Assembly (NCBI GenBank): GCA_021796375.1
Contig: JAJYJF010000005.1
Span: 3,243-17,435 of the forward strand
DNA: 14,193 bases
DNA from: Chloroflexota bacterium
GTDB lineage: Bacteria; Chloroflexota; Anaerolineae; Anaerolineales; Anaerolineaceae
Reading direction: 5' to 3'
Below the pieces are notes generated by a model. The model searched no databases. It saw nothing but the letters and a program-made list of their open reading frames with translations, and was not told the DNA's origin. Both the position numbers and the translations under genes were made by a program. Of the stretch, positions 1-7,785 are shown piece by piece. Every line of letters starts with the position of its first letter. Positions within the stretch are counted from its first letter, which is position 1.

Positions 1-1038
1 GCGGAGCAGCTCGTCATGACCGCCTTCGGCTCGTGCACCATGTGCGGGCGGTGCGTGATCAACTGCCCGATGGGGGTGGACACGCGCCAGATCGTACGGA
101 CGGCGCGCAGCATGCTGACGGCGATCGATATGACGCCCGAGGGCCTCAAGGCCACCGTCAACGCGCACCTCGAGTCTGGCAACAATATGAGCGTGTCCCG
201 GGAGGATTACCTGGACACCGTCCAATGGATGGAAGAGGAGCTGCAAAATGAGGTCAAGGACCCCGGGGCTGTCATCCCGATCGACAAGCAGCACGCCCGG
301 GTCCTCTACACCTTTAATCCGCGCGAGGTAAAGTACTTCCCGCACCTCATCCAGGCCGCAGCCAAGATCTTCAACGCGGCGGGTGAAGACTGGACGCTCA
401 GCACCGAAAGCTGGGATGTGACCAACTACGCCCTGTTCTCCGGGGACGACGACGCCGCGCGCCGGATCGCCGCGAACCTGGAGGCAGCCGCCAACCACCT
501 GGGCGTCCAGGTGCTGGTGATGGCCGAGTGCGGGCACGGGTTTCGCTCCCAGCGCTGGGAGGCTGAAAACTGGCTGGGCCGCAGCTATCCGTTTAAGGTC
601 ATCAGTTTCGTCGAGCTGCAGGCGCAGTACATCCAGGAGGGGCGCATCCATCTGGACCCGGCGCGGAACACCAAACGGGTCACCTACCACGATCCGTGCA
701 ACCAGGTGCGCAACGGTGGCATCGTCGAGGAGCCCCGCTACGTCCTGCGCCATGCGGTCATGGACTTCGCGGAGATGGAGCCGCATGGGATCGAAAACTA
801 CTGCTGCGGGGGCGGCGGCGGGATGCTCTCGATGACCGAGTTCGCCGGCGAGCGCAAAGCCGCCGGGAAAGTGAAAGCGGATCAGGTGCTCGCCACGGGC
901 GCCGAGATCCTGGCCACCTCGTGTCACAACTGCCTGGACCAGCTGGACGAAATCAAGCGCTTCTACAAGCTCAAGGTGAAGATCCAGAACCTGAGCGAGC
1001 TCGTGGCAAACGCCATCGTCTGGCCTGAAAAGCCGTAG
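1..1038 (+). CDS. dsrK: DsrK/HdrD-like iron-sulfur electron-transfer protein (5' truncated)
   Basis: The frame is open from base 1, so the N-terminus lies outside the window; 345 residues and the stop are visible. Near the left edge is a ferredoxin-type motif, CTMCGRCVINCP (C-x2-C-x2-C-x3-C-P). The C-terminal half carries the CCG-domain pattern that holds the unusual [4Fe-4S] centre of heterodisulfide reductase HdrB/HdrD and DsrK: HDPCN, then 34 residues to YCCGGGGG, then 38 residues to CHNC. The middle part, with TFNPREVKYFP, AGEDWTLS, LFSGDDDAA and AECGHGFR, resembles DsrK from memory. In known systems DsrK with membrane DsrM passes electrons from the quinone pool toward DsrC trisulfide. 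The neighbours downstream (DsrE-like, ferredoxin, DsrN) support a dsr setting. It could instead be another HdrD paralogue such as HmcF or TmcB; dsrA, dsrB and dsrC are not visible to settle this. Confidence 0.8.
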   Translation, partial: AEQLVMTAFGSCTMCGRCVINCPMGVDTRQIVRTARSMLTAIDMTPEGLKATVNAHLESGNNMSVSREDYLDTVQWMEEELQNEVKDPGAVIPIDKQHARVLYTFNPREVKYFPHLIQAAAKIFNAAGEDWTLSTESWDVTNYALFSGDDDAARRIAANLEAAANHLGVQVLVMAECGHGFRSQRWEAENWLGRSYPFKVISFVELQAQYIQEGRIHLDPARNTKRVTYHDPCNQVRNGGIVEEPRYVLRHAVMDFAEMEPHGIENYCCGGGGGMLSMTEFAGERKAAGKVKADQVLATGAEILATSCHNCLDQLDEIKRFYKLKVKIQNLSELVANAIVWPEKP

Positions 1039-1089
1039 AAACAGCGGGGTATTTCCCGGGTTTCAATCGCTGCGTGAATGGAGACTGCC

Positions 1090-1479
1090 GTGTTATCAAA
1101 CGAGGATTATGCTGGCAAGCAAGTTCTGGTCGTTGCAACCTTCGGCGTAAAAAATCCCGAGCGCTGTCCGGCTCCCTTTATGTTTGCCGGGGAAGCCGTC
1201 AAAGCCGGCGCGGAGGCTGGAATCTGTTTCGTGCTGCAGGCGCCGCAGCTGCTCAAGCGCGGTGCCGCCGAGGGCCTGCGCGGGAAGGAAGGCGGGCGTA
1301 CCATTCGGGAGTTTATCGACGAGGCCCTCGCCCTGGGCGTGAAGTTCTACGTCTGCGATGCTGCATTAATGTTGTGCGAAATGACCCCTGAGGATTTGAT
1401 CGAGGAAGTCGATGAGCTGGTAGGGCCCAGCTTCCTGGTCAAACAAGGGCTGAAGTCGGACCTGGTCCTTACTTTCTAA
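1090..1479 (+). CDS. DsrE-family small sulfur-relay protein
   Basis: This is a 129-residue soluble protein of the DsrE/DsrF-like fold. Members bind persulfide sulfur on a conserved cysteine and act in sulfur trafficking. The sequence shows an opening strand VLVVATFG, a helix-rich centre, and a C-terminal cysteine segment FYVCDAALMLCEMTPEDLI. The first cysteine there sits where the family's reactive cysteine lies; a second follows seven residues later. An in-frame ATG at 1078 would add four residues, but it has no ribosome site, whereas GGAG at 1080-1083 is six bases before GTG 1090, so the GTG is preferred. Only one DsrE-like gene is present, not the dsrEFH set of sulfur oxidisers. It lies about 50 bases after the DsrK-like gene and 25 before the ferredoxin, which implies one operon. 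Its exact substrate or partner cannot be told from sequence. Confidence 0.83.
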   Translation: MLSNEDYAGKQVLVVATFGVKNPERCPAPFMFAGEAVKAGAEAGICFVLQAPQLLKRGAAEGLRGKEGGRTIREFIDEALALGVKFYVCDAALMLCEMTPEDLIEEVDELVGPSFLVKQGLKSDLVLTF

Positions 1480-1504
1480 ACATCACGGAATTGGAGACGG
1501 GATT

Positions 1505-1702
1505 ATGTACATAATCACCATCGATCTGGATAAGTGCGAGGGCTGCGGCGACTGCATCGAGAACTGCCCGGTAGACCTCTTCAAGCTCGTCGAGGAGGAC
1601 GGGAAAAAGTACGCCGAATATATCGGCGGCACGGACGATTGCATCGGCTGCATGTCGTGCGATACGTGCGAAGAGGGCGCCGTGACGGTGGAGGAGATGT
1701 AG
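1505..1702 (+). CDS. Small two-cluster ferredoxin with an unusual second motif
   Basis: This 65-residue soluble electron carrier has two iron-sulfur motifs. The first, CEGCGDCIENCP, is a classic C-x2-C-x2-C-x3-C-P. The second, CIGCMSCDTCEEG, has two residues rather than three before the fourth cysteine and lacks the usual proline. All eight cysteines remain, so two [4Fe-4S] clusters are likely, but the second may have a shifted potential. GGAG at 1493-1496, eight bases before ATG, supports the start. A ferredoxin next to dsrN or sulfite reductase genes is common in dsr loci, where it is thought to serve as a low-potential donor; that role here is inferred from context. Confidence 0.9.
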   Translation: MYIITIDLDKCEGCGDCIENCPVDLFKLVEEDGKKYAEYIGGTDDCIGCMSCDTCEEGAVTVEEM

Positions 1703-1710
1703 AAGGAGCG

Positions 1711-1739
1711 GGGGCGGCTGGTCTCCAGCCGCGAGCCCC
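1711..1739 (+). other. Strong hairpin between ferredoxin and dsrN
   Basis: GCGGCTGG (1714-1721) and CCAGCCGC (1725-1732) form a perfect 8-base stem with a TCT loop. Flanking GGG (1711-1713) can also meet CCC (1736-1738) across a small bulge. It fills most of the 48-base gap between the ferredoxin stop and the dsrN start, and ends just before the dsrN ribosome site (GGAG, 1740-1743). There is no T-run, so it is unlikely to be an intrinsic terminator. It may mark RNA processing or uneven expression within the operon; this is inference. Confidence 0.5.
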
Positions 1740-1750
1740 GGAGTCTCGCT

Positions 1751-3229
1751 ATGGCAGAAGAAACGTATTGTCTGGCTCGCCTGGTCATCGCCGCGCCGCA
1801 GGGACGCAGTGGAAAAACTACCCTGACCCTGGGGTTGTGCGCGGCGTTCCGGGCGCGCGGGCTGGCCGTTCAGCCTTTTAAAAAAGGTCCGGATTATATC
1901 GACCCCTCCTGGCTCAGCGAGGCGGCGGGGCGCGCCTGCCGCTCGCTCGACCCGTTTTTCTACGACCGTCCCGGGGCATTGCGGGGGGCATTCGCGCGCG
2001 CGGCGCAGGGCGCGGAGCTCAGCCTGATCGAGGGCAACCACGGCCTGTTCGACTCCTTCGACGAGGATGGGCTGGGCAGCACCGCGGCAGTGGCCCGCGA
2101 GCTCGCTGCGCCGGTGCTGCTGGTGGTCAACGCGGCGCGCACCGGCCGGAGCGTGGCGGCGATCGTGTACGGCTGCCAGATTTTCGAGCCCGGCACGCCC
2201 ATCGCGGGCGTGGTGCTCAACCAGGTGGCGCAGAGCCGGCATGAATCCCGGCTCCGCCAGGCAATTGAAAGCCGCTGCGGCATCCCGGTGATCGGCGCCC
2301 TCCCGCGCGACGACGAGCTGGCCATCCCGGACCGCCACCTGGGATTGATCCCGCGCGCCGAAGGGGAGGCACTCCTCCCCGCCGTCTCCGCCTGCCGGCG
2401 GGCGGTAGAGCGCTATCTGGACCTGGAGGCGGTCCTCCGGATTGCCCGCTCGGCGCCGCTGCTGGAAACGGCCCTGGAGCCGCCCCTCGCGGACCCGCCC
2501 GCCGGTGCGATGCGCCCGCGGATCGGCATTTTCCGGGATCGGACTTTCACCTTCTACTACCCGGAGAACCTGGAGGCTCTCGAGGCTGCCGGGGCGGAGC
2601 TGGTTTTCATCGATGCCCTGTCCGATCCGGCGCTCCCCGGCGTGGATGGGCTGTATATCGGCGGGGGGTTTCCGGAAATATACATGCAGGAGCTGTCTGC
2701 CAATGGGAGCATGCGCCGGTCCGTCCGGCGGGCCGCGGAAGAAGGCCTGCCAATTTATGCGGAGTGCGGCGGGATGATGTATCTCTCGCGGCGCATTCTG
2801 TGGGGCGAGCGCTCCGCGGAGATGGCCGGGGTGCTCCCCTGCGCGATCGAAATGACCGCCCGCCCCCAGGGACACGGCTACGTGATTGCCAGCGTGGACC
2901 GGGAGAATCCGTTCTTCCCGCCGGGGACGGCTTTGCGCGGGCACGAGTTCCACAACTCGCGAGTCATCCCCGATCCGGGTGCGCGAGAGGCTCTGGACGG
3001 CGGCAGCCCCGCCTCCGCCGGCCCCGCGAGCTGGCAGCCGCTGGAAACGGCCTACCACCTGGCGCGGGGGAGCGGGCTGGGGGGAGGGCGGGATGGGATC
3101 GTGGTAAAGAACGTGCTCGCCTCTTACACTCACCTCCACGCGGGTGGCGCGGAGGGCTGGGCGAAGGCCCTGGTGGAGCGGGCCCGCCGCTTCCAGGATA
3201 TCCGTCCCATCCGGGAGGGGCAGCTGTGA
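1751..3229 (+). CDS. dsrN: CbiA/CobB-type a,c-diamide synthase, DsrN-like (siroheme amidation)
   Basis: This 492-residue, two-domain, ATP- and glutamine-dependent amidase has the usual family length. Residues 10-200 are the ATP-binding half: P-loop APQGRSGKTT (15-24), then KKGPDYIDP (44-52), which is typical of CbiA/CobB. Residues 255-480 are the glutamine amidotransferase half, with LYIGGGFPEIY, the nucleophile in AECGGMMYL (Cys339), and a late ASYTHLH carrying the likely catalytic histidine. Family members convert two acetate side chains of a corrinoid to amides; the dsr-linked form, DsrN, is thought to amidate siroheme for dissimilatory sulfite reductase. No other cobalamin gene is nearby, while DsrK-like, DsrE-like and ferredoxin genes lie just upstream, so DsrN is preferred over CbiA. 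ATG 1751 has GGAG seven bases upstream. The stop overlaps the hemA start. Confidence 0.87.
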   Translation: MAEETYCLARLVIAAPQGRSGKTTLTLGLCAAFRARGLAVQPFKKGPDYIDPSWLSEAAGRACRSLDPFFYDRPGALRGAFARAAQGAELSLIEGNHGLFDSFDEDGLGSTAAVARELAAPVLLVVNAARTGRSVAAIVYGCQIFEPGTPIAGVVLNQVAQSRHESRLRQAIESRCGIPVIGALPRDDELAIPDRHLGLIPRAEGEALLPAVSACRRAVERYLDLEAVLRIARSAPLLETALEPPLADPPAGAMRPRIGIFRDRTFTFYYPENLEALEAAGAELVFIDALSDPALPGVDGLYIGGGFPEIYMQELSANGSMRRSVRRAAEEGLPIYAECGGMMYLSRRILWGERSAEMAGVLPCAIEMTARPQGHGYVIASVDRENPFFPPGTALRGHEFHNSRVIPDPGAREALDGGSPASAGPASWQPLETAYHLARGSGLGGGRDGIVVKNVLASYTHLHAGGAEGWAKALVERARRFQDIRPIREGQL

Positions 3230-4623
3230 ACGAGAGCGGCCTGCAGCAGCCCGGACCCCGCGCCCTCCCGATTCTGATGGTGGGCCTCAACCACCGGGCC
3301 GCGCCGGTAGAGGTCCGCGAGCGGGTTGCGTTCGGTCCGGAACGCCTCCCGGAGGCGCTGCGCGAGCTGACCGGCGGCGGCGAGAGCGGCGGGGGAGAGA
3401 TCCGGGGCGCGGTGCTCCTCTCCACCTGCAACCGCACGGAGATCTACACCTGTCTCACCGGCGCCGAGCTATCCCTCCAGGCGGATCCGCCGGCAGGCGA
3501 GGGGGCGGAGGGGACCTCACCCGCCGGCGGCGCGCGGGAACGCTTCGCGGCCGTGGAAACCAGACTGCTTGCATTCCTCGCCCGGCAGGCGGGCCTTTCC
3601 GGCGAGGAGCTACGCCGGATGACCTGCATCCTGCGGGGGAGCGAGGCAGTCCACCACCTGATGGAGGTCGCAGCCGGGCTGGATTCGCTGGTGTTTGGCG
3701 AGAACGAAATTCTCGGGCAGGTGCGAGCGGCCTCGGAAGCCGCCCGGTCCGCGGGAGCGGACGGCCCGCTGCTGGCGGCGCTGTTCCGGTATGCGGTTCA
3801 CGCCGGCAAGCGCGCCCGCAGCGAAACGGAGATCGGCTTGGCGAAGGTCTCGATCGCAAATCTGGTGGTGGAGCTGGCGGAGCAGAGCTTTGGCTCGCTG
3901 AAAGACCGGACCGCCTTGCTGGTCGGAGCCGGGAAGATCAGCGCGATCACGGCGCGCGCCCTGGTCGGAGCCGGCCTGCGCTGCGTGATGGTCGCCAACC
4001 GCACTTACGAACGAGCCCAGCGCCTGGCGCAAAGCCTGAACGGGACCGCGGTGCATTTTGACGCGCTGGATGAAGTTTTGCCCGGCGCCGATATCGTGAT
4101 CTGCTCGACCGGCGCGCCGCATACCGTCTTGCACGCGGCGACAGTGGCAAAAGCCCAGCTGGCGAGCGCCGGACGCCCGTTGGTGATCGCCGACCTGGCT
4201 GTGCCGCGGGATGTGGACCCGCAGGTCGTTTCGATCCCCGGCGTCCGTCTGACCAACATCGACGACCTGGGAACCCTGGCGAAGACCGGCCATCCGGGCA
4301 CCGCCTCGGCCTGCCGGGCAGTTGAGGAAATCCTGCTCCAGGAAGAGGAAGATTTTTACAGCTGGTACGATGCCCGCCGCAGCGCTGGCGTGCTCCAGGC
4401 CTTGTTTCAAAAGGCGGAAACGATCTGCGCGGCTGAAGTGGAGCAAACCCTGCAGCGCTTGGGCCCGCTGACCCCCCATCAAACCCGCCTGGTGCGGGCG
4501 TTGGGTAAATCCATCGCAGGCAAACTGCTCCACGAACCGGCAGTCTGCCTGCGAGAGCTGCCCCCGGATCAGGATCCGTCCGCGTTCATCGAGGTGGTCC
4601 AGGATCTATACAATCTCCGCTGA
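3226..4623 (+). CDS. hemA: Glutamyl-tRNA reductase
   Basis: This enzyme reduces glutamyl-tRNA to glutamate-1-semialdehyde with NADPH, the first committed step of tetrapyrrole synthesis by the C5 route. The 465-residue protein shows MVGLNHRAAPVEVRE, the catalytic cysteine in LLSTCNRTEIY (Cys68), GLDSLVFGENEILGQVR (about 151-167), a nucleotide-binding segment LLVGAGKIS (about 231-239), ADLAVPRDVDP and NIDDL, and a C-terminal dimerisation helix. Residues about 81-105 are a Gly/Ala/Pro-rich stretch that looks like a loop insertion. The start is GTG 3226, with GGGAGGGG upstream; it overlaps the dsrN stop in GTGA, so translation is probably coupled. The same frame stays open far upstream, but that part lies antiphase inside dsrN and is not coding. 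The position suggests added ALA supply for siroheme. Other ALA-to-uroporphyrinogen genes are absent from the window. Confidence 0.95.
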   Translation: MNESGLQQPGPRALPILMVGLNHRAAPVEVRERVAFGPERLPEALRELTGGGESGGGEIRGAVLLSTCNRTEIYTCLTGAELSLQADPPAGEGAEGTSPAGGARERFAAVETRLLAFLARQAGLSGEELRRMTCILRGSEAVHHLMEVAAGLDSLVFGENEILGQVRAASEAARSAGADGPLLAALFRYAVHAGKRARSETEIGLAKVSIANLVVELAEQSFGSLKDRTALLVGAGKISAITARALVGAGLRCVMVANRTYERAQRLAQSLNGTAVHFDALDEVLPGADIVICSTGAPHTVLHAATVAKAQLASAGRPLVIADLAVPRDVDPQVVSIPGVRLTNIDDLGTLAKTGHPGTASACRAVEEILLQEEEDFYSWYDARRSAGVLQALFQKAETICAAEVEQTLQRLGPLTPHQTRLVRALGKSIAGKLLHEPAVCLRELPPDQDPSAFIEVVQDLYNLR

Positions 4624-4654
4624 GCAAACCCGCCGGGACCCGGTTGGGGGAGCT

Positions 4655-5308
4655 TTACTGGATGAGATCCGGTTCCACCAGATGCTTCTGAGCAGCGATA
4701 CGAATCAGTTCGACGGTGTTGCGCACGCCGAACTTCGCCATCACGTTGGTGCGGTGAACGGAAACCGTCTTGGGGTTGATCCCAAGCTCCAGGGCGATCT
4801 CTTTGTTGGATTTCCCTTCCATCGTCAAGCGCAGTACCTGGGCTTCTCTATCGGTGAGATGCTGCTCCTCATTCCGCTGGGGATAGCCCCCCTGCTGGTA
4901 CTCCTCCAGGACTTCTTCGAGCACGTTGCCCGGCAGGTAGCTGCCCTGCTTGAAGACCTGGCGGATCGCGTTCAGCACTTCACGCCTTCCAGAGCGCTTC
5001 AGGACGTAGCCCACCGCCCCAGCCCGCAGCGCGGTCAGGATATGCTCGCGGTTGTCGTGCTGGGTCAATATCAGCACTTTGACCTGCGGGTAATTTGATT
5101 TAATGAAACGCGTGGCCTCCAGCCCGTTCTGCCTGGGCATCGAGAGATCCATGAGGACGATGTCGGGGCGCAGTTCTTTCACCCTCTCAACCGCCTTCAT
5201 CCCATCCTCGGCCTCGCCGACGACGAGGATATCTTCCTGGCTCTCTAAGATGGATCGGATCCCATCGCGCAGAATGGCGTGATCATCCGCTATAAGCACC
5301 CGGATCAT
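4655..5308 (-). CDS. NarL/FixJ-family response regulator
   Basis: This 217-residue DNA-binding regulator is the partner of the sensor kinase encoded just upstream of it. The receiver domain (1-120) has the acidic pair Asp8/Asp9, the phosphorylation site Asp54 in VLMDLSMP, and the conserved lysine in YVLK (Lys104). The LuxR-type helix-turn-helix spans about 150-205 (LTDREAQVL, GKSNKEIALELGI, KTVSVHRTNVMAKFGV). The reading frame extends upstream to 5422, but homology begins at MIRVLIADDH. ATG 5308 is preceded by AAAGGA at a suitable distance, so that start is chosen. It overlaps the kinase's 3' end by 26 bases. As the last gene of the met8-cobA-kinase-regulator run, it may control siroheme or sulfur genes; the targets are not visible. 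It converges with hemA across 31 bases. Confidence 0.93.
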   Translation of the reverse strand: MIRVLIADDHAILRDGIRSILESQEDILVVGEAEDGMKAVERVKELRPDIVLMDLSMPRQNGLEATRFIKSNYPQVKVLILTQHDNREHILTALRAGAVGYVLKRSGRREVLNAIRQVFKQGSYLPGNVLEEVLEEYQQGGYPQRNEEQHLTDREAQVLRLTMEGKSNKEIALELGINPKTVSVHRTNVMAKFGVRNTVELIRIAAQKHLVEPDLIQ

Positions 5309-7775
5309 GGGCAAGAATCCTTTCTTGGATCGGGACCTGGATGTGGATGTGGGTTCCATTTCCCGGAGAAGTGAAAATATCCATGGTGCCGCCCAGCAGT
5401 TCGATACGCTCTTGCATCCCAAGGATCCCCAGCCCGGCCATGTTTTCGGCTTGAGATGTGTCGATCCACTCGGATTCCCGGCTGGCTGCCTGGCTGATCT
5501 CGGCCAGATCGAAACCTACGCCGTTATCCACCACGTCTACCGTGACGATGCTCTCGCTCAGCTCCAGGTTGATCTCGACGTTATGGGCGGCTGCGTGACG
5601 CGCGATGTTATTGATCGCCTCCTGGACCACCCGATAGAGCGCCATCTCCATTTCGGGGGATAGGCGCTGAAAATCAGCCTCGCCATCCAGGGATCTCTCC
5701 TCTCCCAGGGCAACCACGGTCACCCGCGTGCCCTTGGATTTGAGGCGGGTATTAGCCAGCCAGCGCACTGCCGCGATGAGTCCGAGCTGATCCAGCATCG
5801 ACGGGCGCAGATCGTAGATGAGCTTGTGAATGTTATCCAGCGTGCTCTGGGTCAGGGTGCAGATATGCTGCAAGCTTTCCTGGATGGCCGGCTGCTCGTC
5901 GGTCTCCAGCCCGCCTTCCGCGTCATAGAGGAGGGCGGTGAGCGACTGGCTGACCTGATCGTGCAGCTCGCGGGCGATGCGCTTGCGTTCGTCCTCCTGA
6001 GCGGCCAGCACTTTTTTGAACAGACCGCTCCGCACCCGCTCCTTGCGCTGCAGCTCGGCGTAGAGACGCGCGTTTTCAACAGCGATCGCGATCTGGTTGC
6101 CGATGGCGGTGAGCAGCTTCTGCGCCTCCTCTTCGAAGCGCTGGTCGCCCCGGCTGCCCACGCAAAGGCTGCCCAGCACGCGGCCTTTGGTCATCAAAGG
6201 CACGTGGATGATGGCCAGGATGTGCTCCTGCTGCAGCGAGATAGCCCCCTGGGTGTGGTAGGGGGTGATATCTGGCACCACGACCGGTTTCTCTCTTTCG
6301 ACCACGCCGCCGCAAGAACTGTCCAGCAAACCCACCTTCTGCGCGATGCGCGCCGCATTTTCGGAGAGCCCGCGGTAGGTCATCAGCTCCAGCTGAGCAT
6401 TTGATGGGCTGCTGAGATAAATTGCGACCATATCGATGCCATCCAGCTGGCAGACTTCATCGACCGCCCGGTTCAATATATCGTCTAGATTCAGCGATTG
6501 GTTGACGGTCAGCGCCACCGTATTCAAGACCGAAAGCTGCTGGGTGCGGGCCTGCACGCGCGTATCGAGCTCGCGGTTCCACAAACGGATTTCTTCCATG
6601 GATCGGTTCAGCTGCCGGCACATGGTGATAAATGCGTTGGAGAGGATACCGATTTCATCGCGGCGGGCAATCTTTTTCGCCAATGAGGCGGAAAGATTGC
6701 ACTCCACCGTTTCGATGGTGGCGCTGTCAAACTGCACCTCCCCGACCTGGCGGGCCGCGTCGGTGAGCATCTGCAGCGGCCTGATGACGCTCCGGGTGGT
6801 GATGTAGACCAGAATCCCCGCGCCCAGCAGGGTCAGGATCCCCAGCGCCAGGGCCTGGATCGCTACCTGGCGGATGGGAGCGTACAATTCCTGCGGGTCG
6901 TGCCAGAACACCACCCCCCACGGGGCATTCACCAGCGGGGAGTATACGATCACCGTGCCGGTGTTGGTGTCGGTTATCTGCTTCACGGTGCAGCCCGGGC
7001 AATTCACCGCCGCAGGCGATCCGCCCGCGAACAACCGGTTGGTAATCTCGCGCATCGCTTCGGACGAGAGGGTCCGTTCGGGATGCGAGCTGACCAGAAT
7101 TTGCCCGTGCTGGTCCACAACCTGGAACGTCCCGAGGCTCCCCAGGCCTGACGGGCTGTCCGTGGGGAAAATGCTTGGGCTGCTGAGATCCAGCACCACA
7201 GCCAGGACGCCGGCCGGGATCTGGCTGGGCGGGCGCATGACCGGTACGGCGACCGCCGCCAACGGACGGGGCAATCCCTCCAGAGAGACGCTGTGGGATA
7301 AGCCGGACGCCGGATCCCGCAGGGCGGCGACCTGCTTCCAATCCACACCGGGAAGGCTGGACGTCGCGGCAATCAGGTTGGCGTTTCGATCGAACAGGTA
7401 TACGCCCTGCACCGCCTGGAACCCGGATTTGATCGTGGGGTTCCAACTCTGCAGGCTCGCCTCCGGCTGGCCCATATCGACCTGCGTGGAGAGGATCGCC
7501 AGCATGCCTTCGATCTGCTCCAGGTCGGAATCCATGCTGCCCGATAAGACGCTGACGCGCTTGATGTACTGGGCGATCAGGTGCTGCGTATCCTGGGTGA
7601 TGGTGGAAACGCCGAGGAAGACCACCGTGCCCATCAATCCGATCAGGCCGATCGTGACCAGTACGGACATCTTGGCGCGCAGGCCGACATCGAACCAGTT
7701 CTGCACGATCAGGCGGTTCAGCCAGGAGCTGTACCGCTTCTTCCAGTCCGGAGACGATCGATCTACTTCACGCAT
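5283..7775 (-). CDS. Membrane sensor histidine kinase (extracytoplasmic sensor, HAMP, GAF, HisKA_3, HATPase)
   Basis: This 830-residue kinase has a first membrane helix at about 36-57, a 245-residue extracytoplasmic region (58-303) in the style of a dCache sensor, and a second helix at about 304-326. HAMP follows (327-395), then GAF (about 415-570). The dimerisation/phosphoacceptor helix has ERKRIARELHDQVSQSL with His605. The ATPase part shows VVQEAINNIARHA (N box), VVDNGVGF and GLGILGMQERIELLGG. The histidine context is that of the NarX/DegS-like class, which pairs with NarL-type regulators such as the one overlapping its end. The extracytoplasmic part holds a CPGC motif (Cys259, Cys262) that could be redox-active or bind metal; it lacks the following histidine, so it is not a c-type heme site. 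ATG 7775 lies ten bases after the cobA stop, implying co-transcription. The ligand is unknown. Confidence 0.93.
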   Translation of the reverse strand: MREVDRSSPDWKKRYSSWLNRLIVQNWFDVGLRAKMSVLVTIGLIGLMGTVVFLGVSTITQDTQHLIAQYIKRVSVLSGSMDSDLEQIEGMLAILSTQVDMGQPEASLQSWNPTIKSGFQAVQGVYLFDRNANLIAATSSLPGVDWKQVAALRDPASGLSHSVSLEGLPRPLAAVAVPVMRPPSQIPAGVLAVVLDLSSPSIFPTDSPSGLGSLGTFQVVDQHGQILVSSHPERTLSSEAMREITNRLFAGGSPAAVNCPGCTVKQITDTNTGTVIVYSPLVNAPWGVVFWHDPQELYAPIRQVAIQALALGILTLLGAGILVYITTRSVIRPLQMLTDAARQVGEVQFDSATIETVECNLSASLAKKIARRDEIGILSNAFITMCRQLNRSMEEIRLWNRELDTRVQARTQQLSVLNTVALTVNQSLNLDDILNRAVDEVCQLDGIDMVAIYLSSPSNAQLELMTYRGLSENAARIAQKVGLLDSSCGGVVEREKPVVVPDITPYHTQGAISLQQEHILAIIHVPLMTKGRVLGSLCVGSRGDQRFEEEAQKLLTAIGNQIAIAVENARLYAELQRKERVRSGLFKKVLAAQEDERKRIARELHDQVSQSLTALLYDAEGGLETDEQPAIQESLQHICTLTQSTLDNIHKLIYDLRPSMLDQLGLIAAVRWLANTRLKSKGTRVTVVALGEERSLDGEADFQRLSPEMEMALYRVVQEAINNIARHAAAHNVEINLELSESIVTVDVVDNGVGFDLAEISQAASRESEWIDTSQAENMAGLGILGMQERIELLGGTMDIFTSPGNGTHIHIQVPIQERILAHDPGAYSG

Positions 7776-7785
7776 GTCTCGATCT

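Noticed and set aside
1469..3139. A 556-codon open frame antisense to the ferredoxin and dsrN.
   Set aside because: It is a high-GC shadow: the + strand has clear family motifs and ribosome sites across the same span, and the antisense protein has no recognisable domain and a skewed Arg/Pro/Ala content.
2764..3225. An upstream extension of the hemA frame.
   Set aside because: It lies antiphase inside dsrN, which is clearly coding there; HemA similarity begins after GTG 3226, which has its own ribosome site.
4624..4654. A GC-rich imperfect hairpin between hemA and the convergent regulator as a terminator.
   Set aside because: The stem is short and bulged, and no T-run follows on either strand.
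6990..7005. The CPGC motif of the first kinase as a c-type heme site.
   Set aside because: The residue after the second cysteine is threonine, not histidine, so the CxxCH heme motif is absent.
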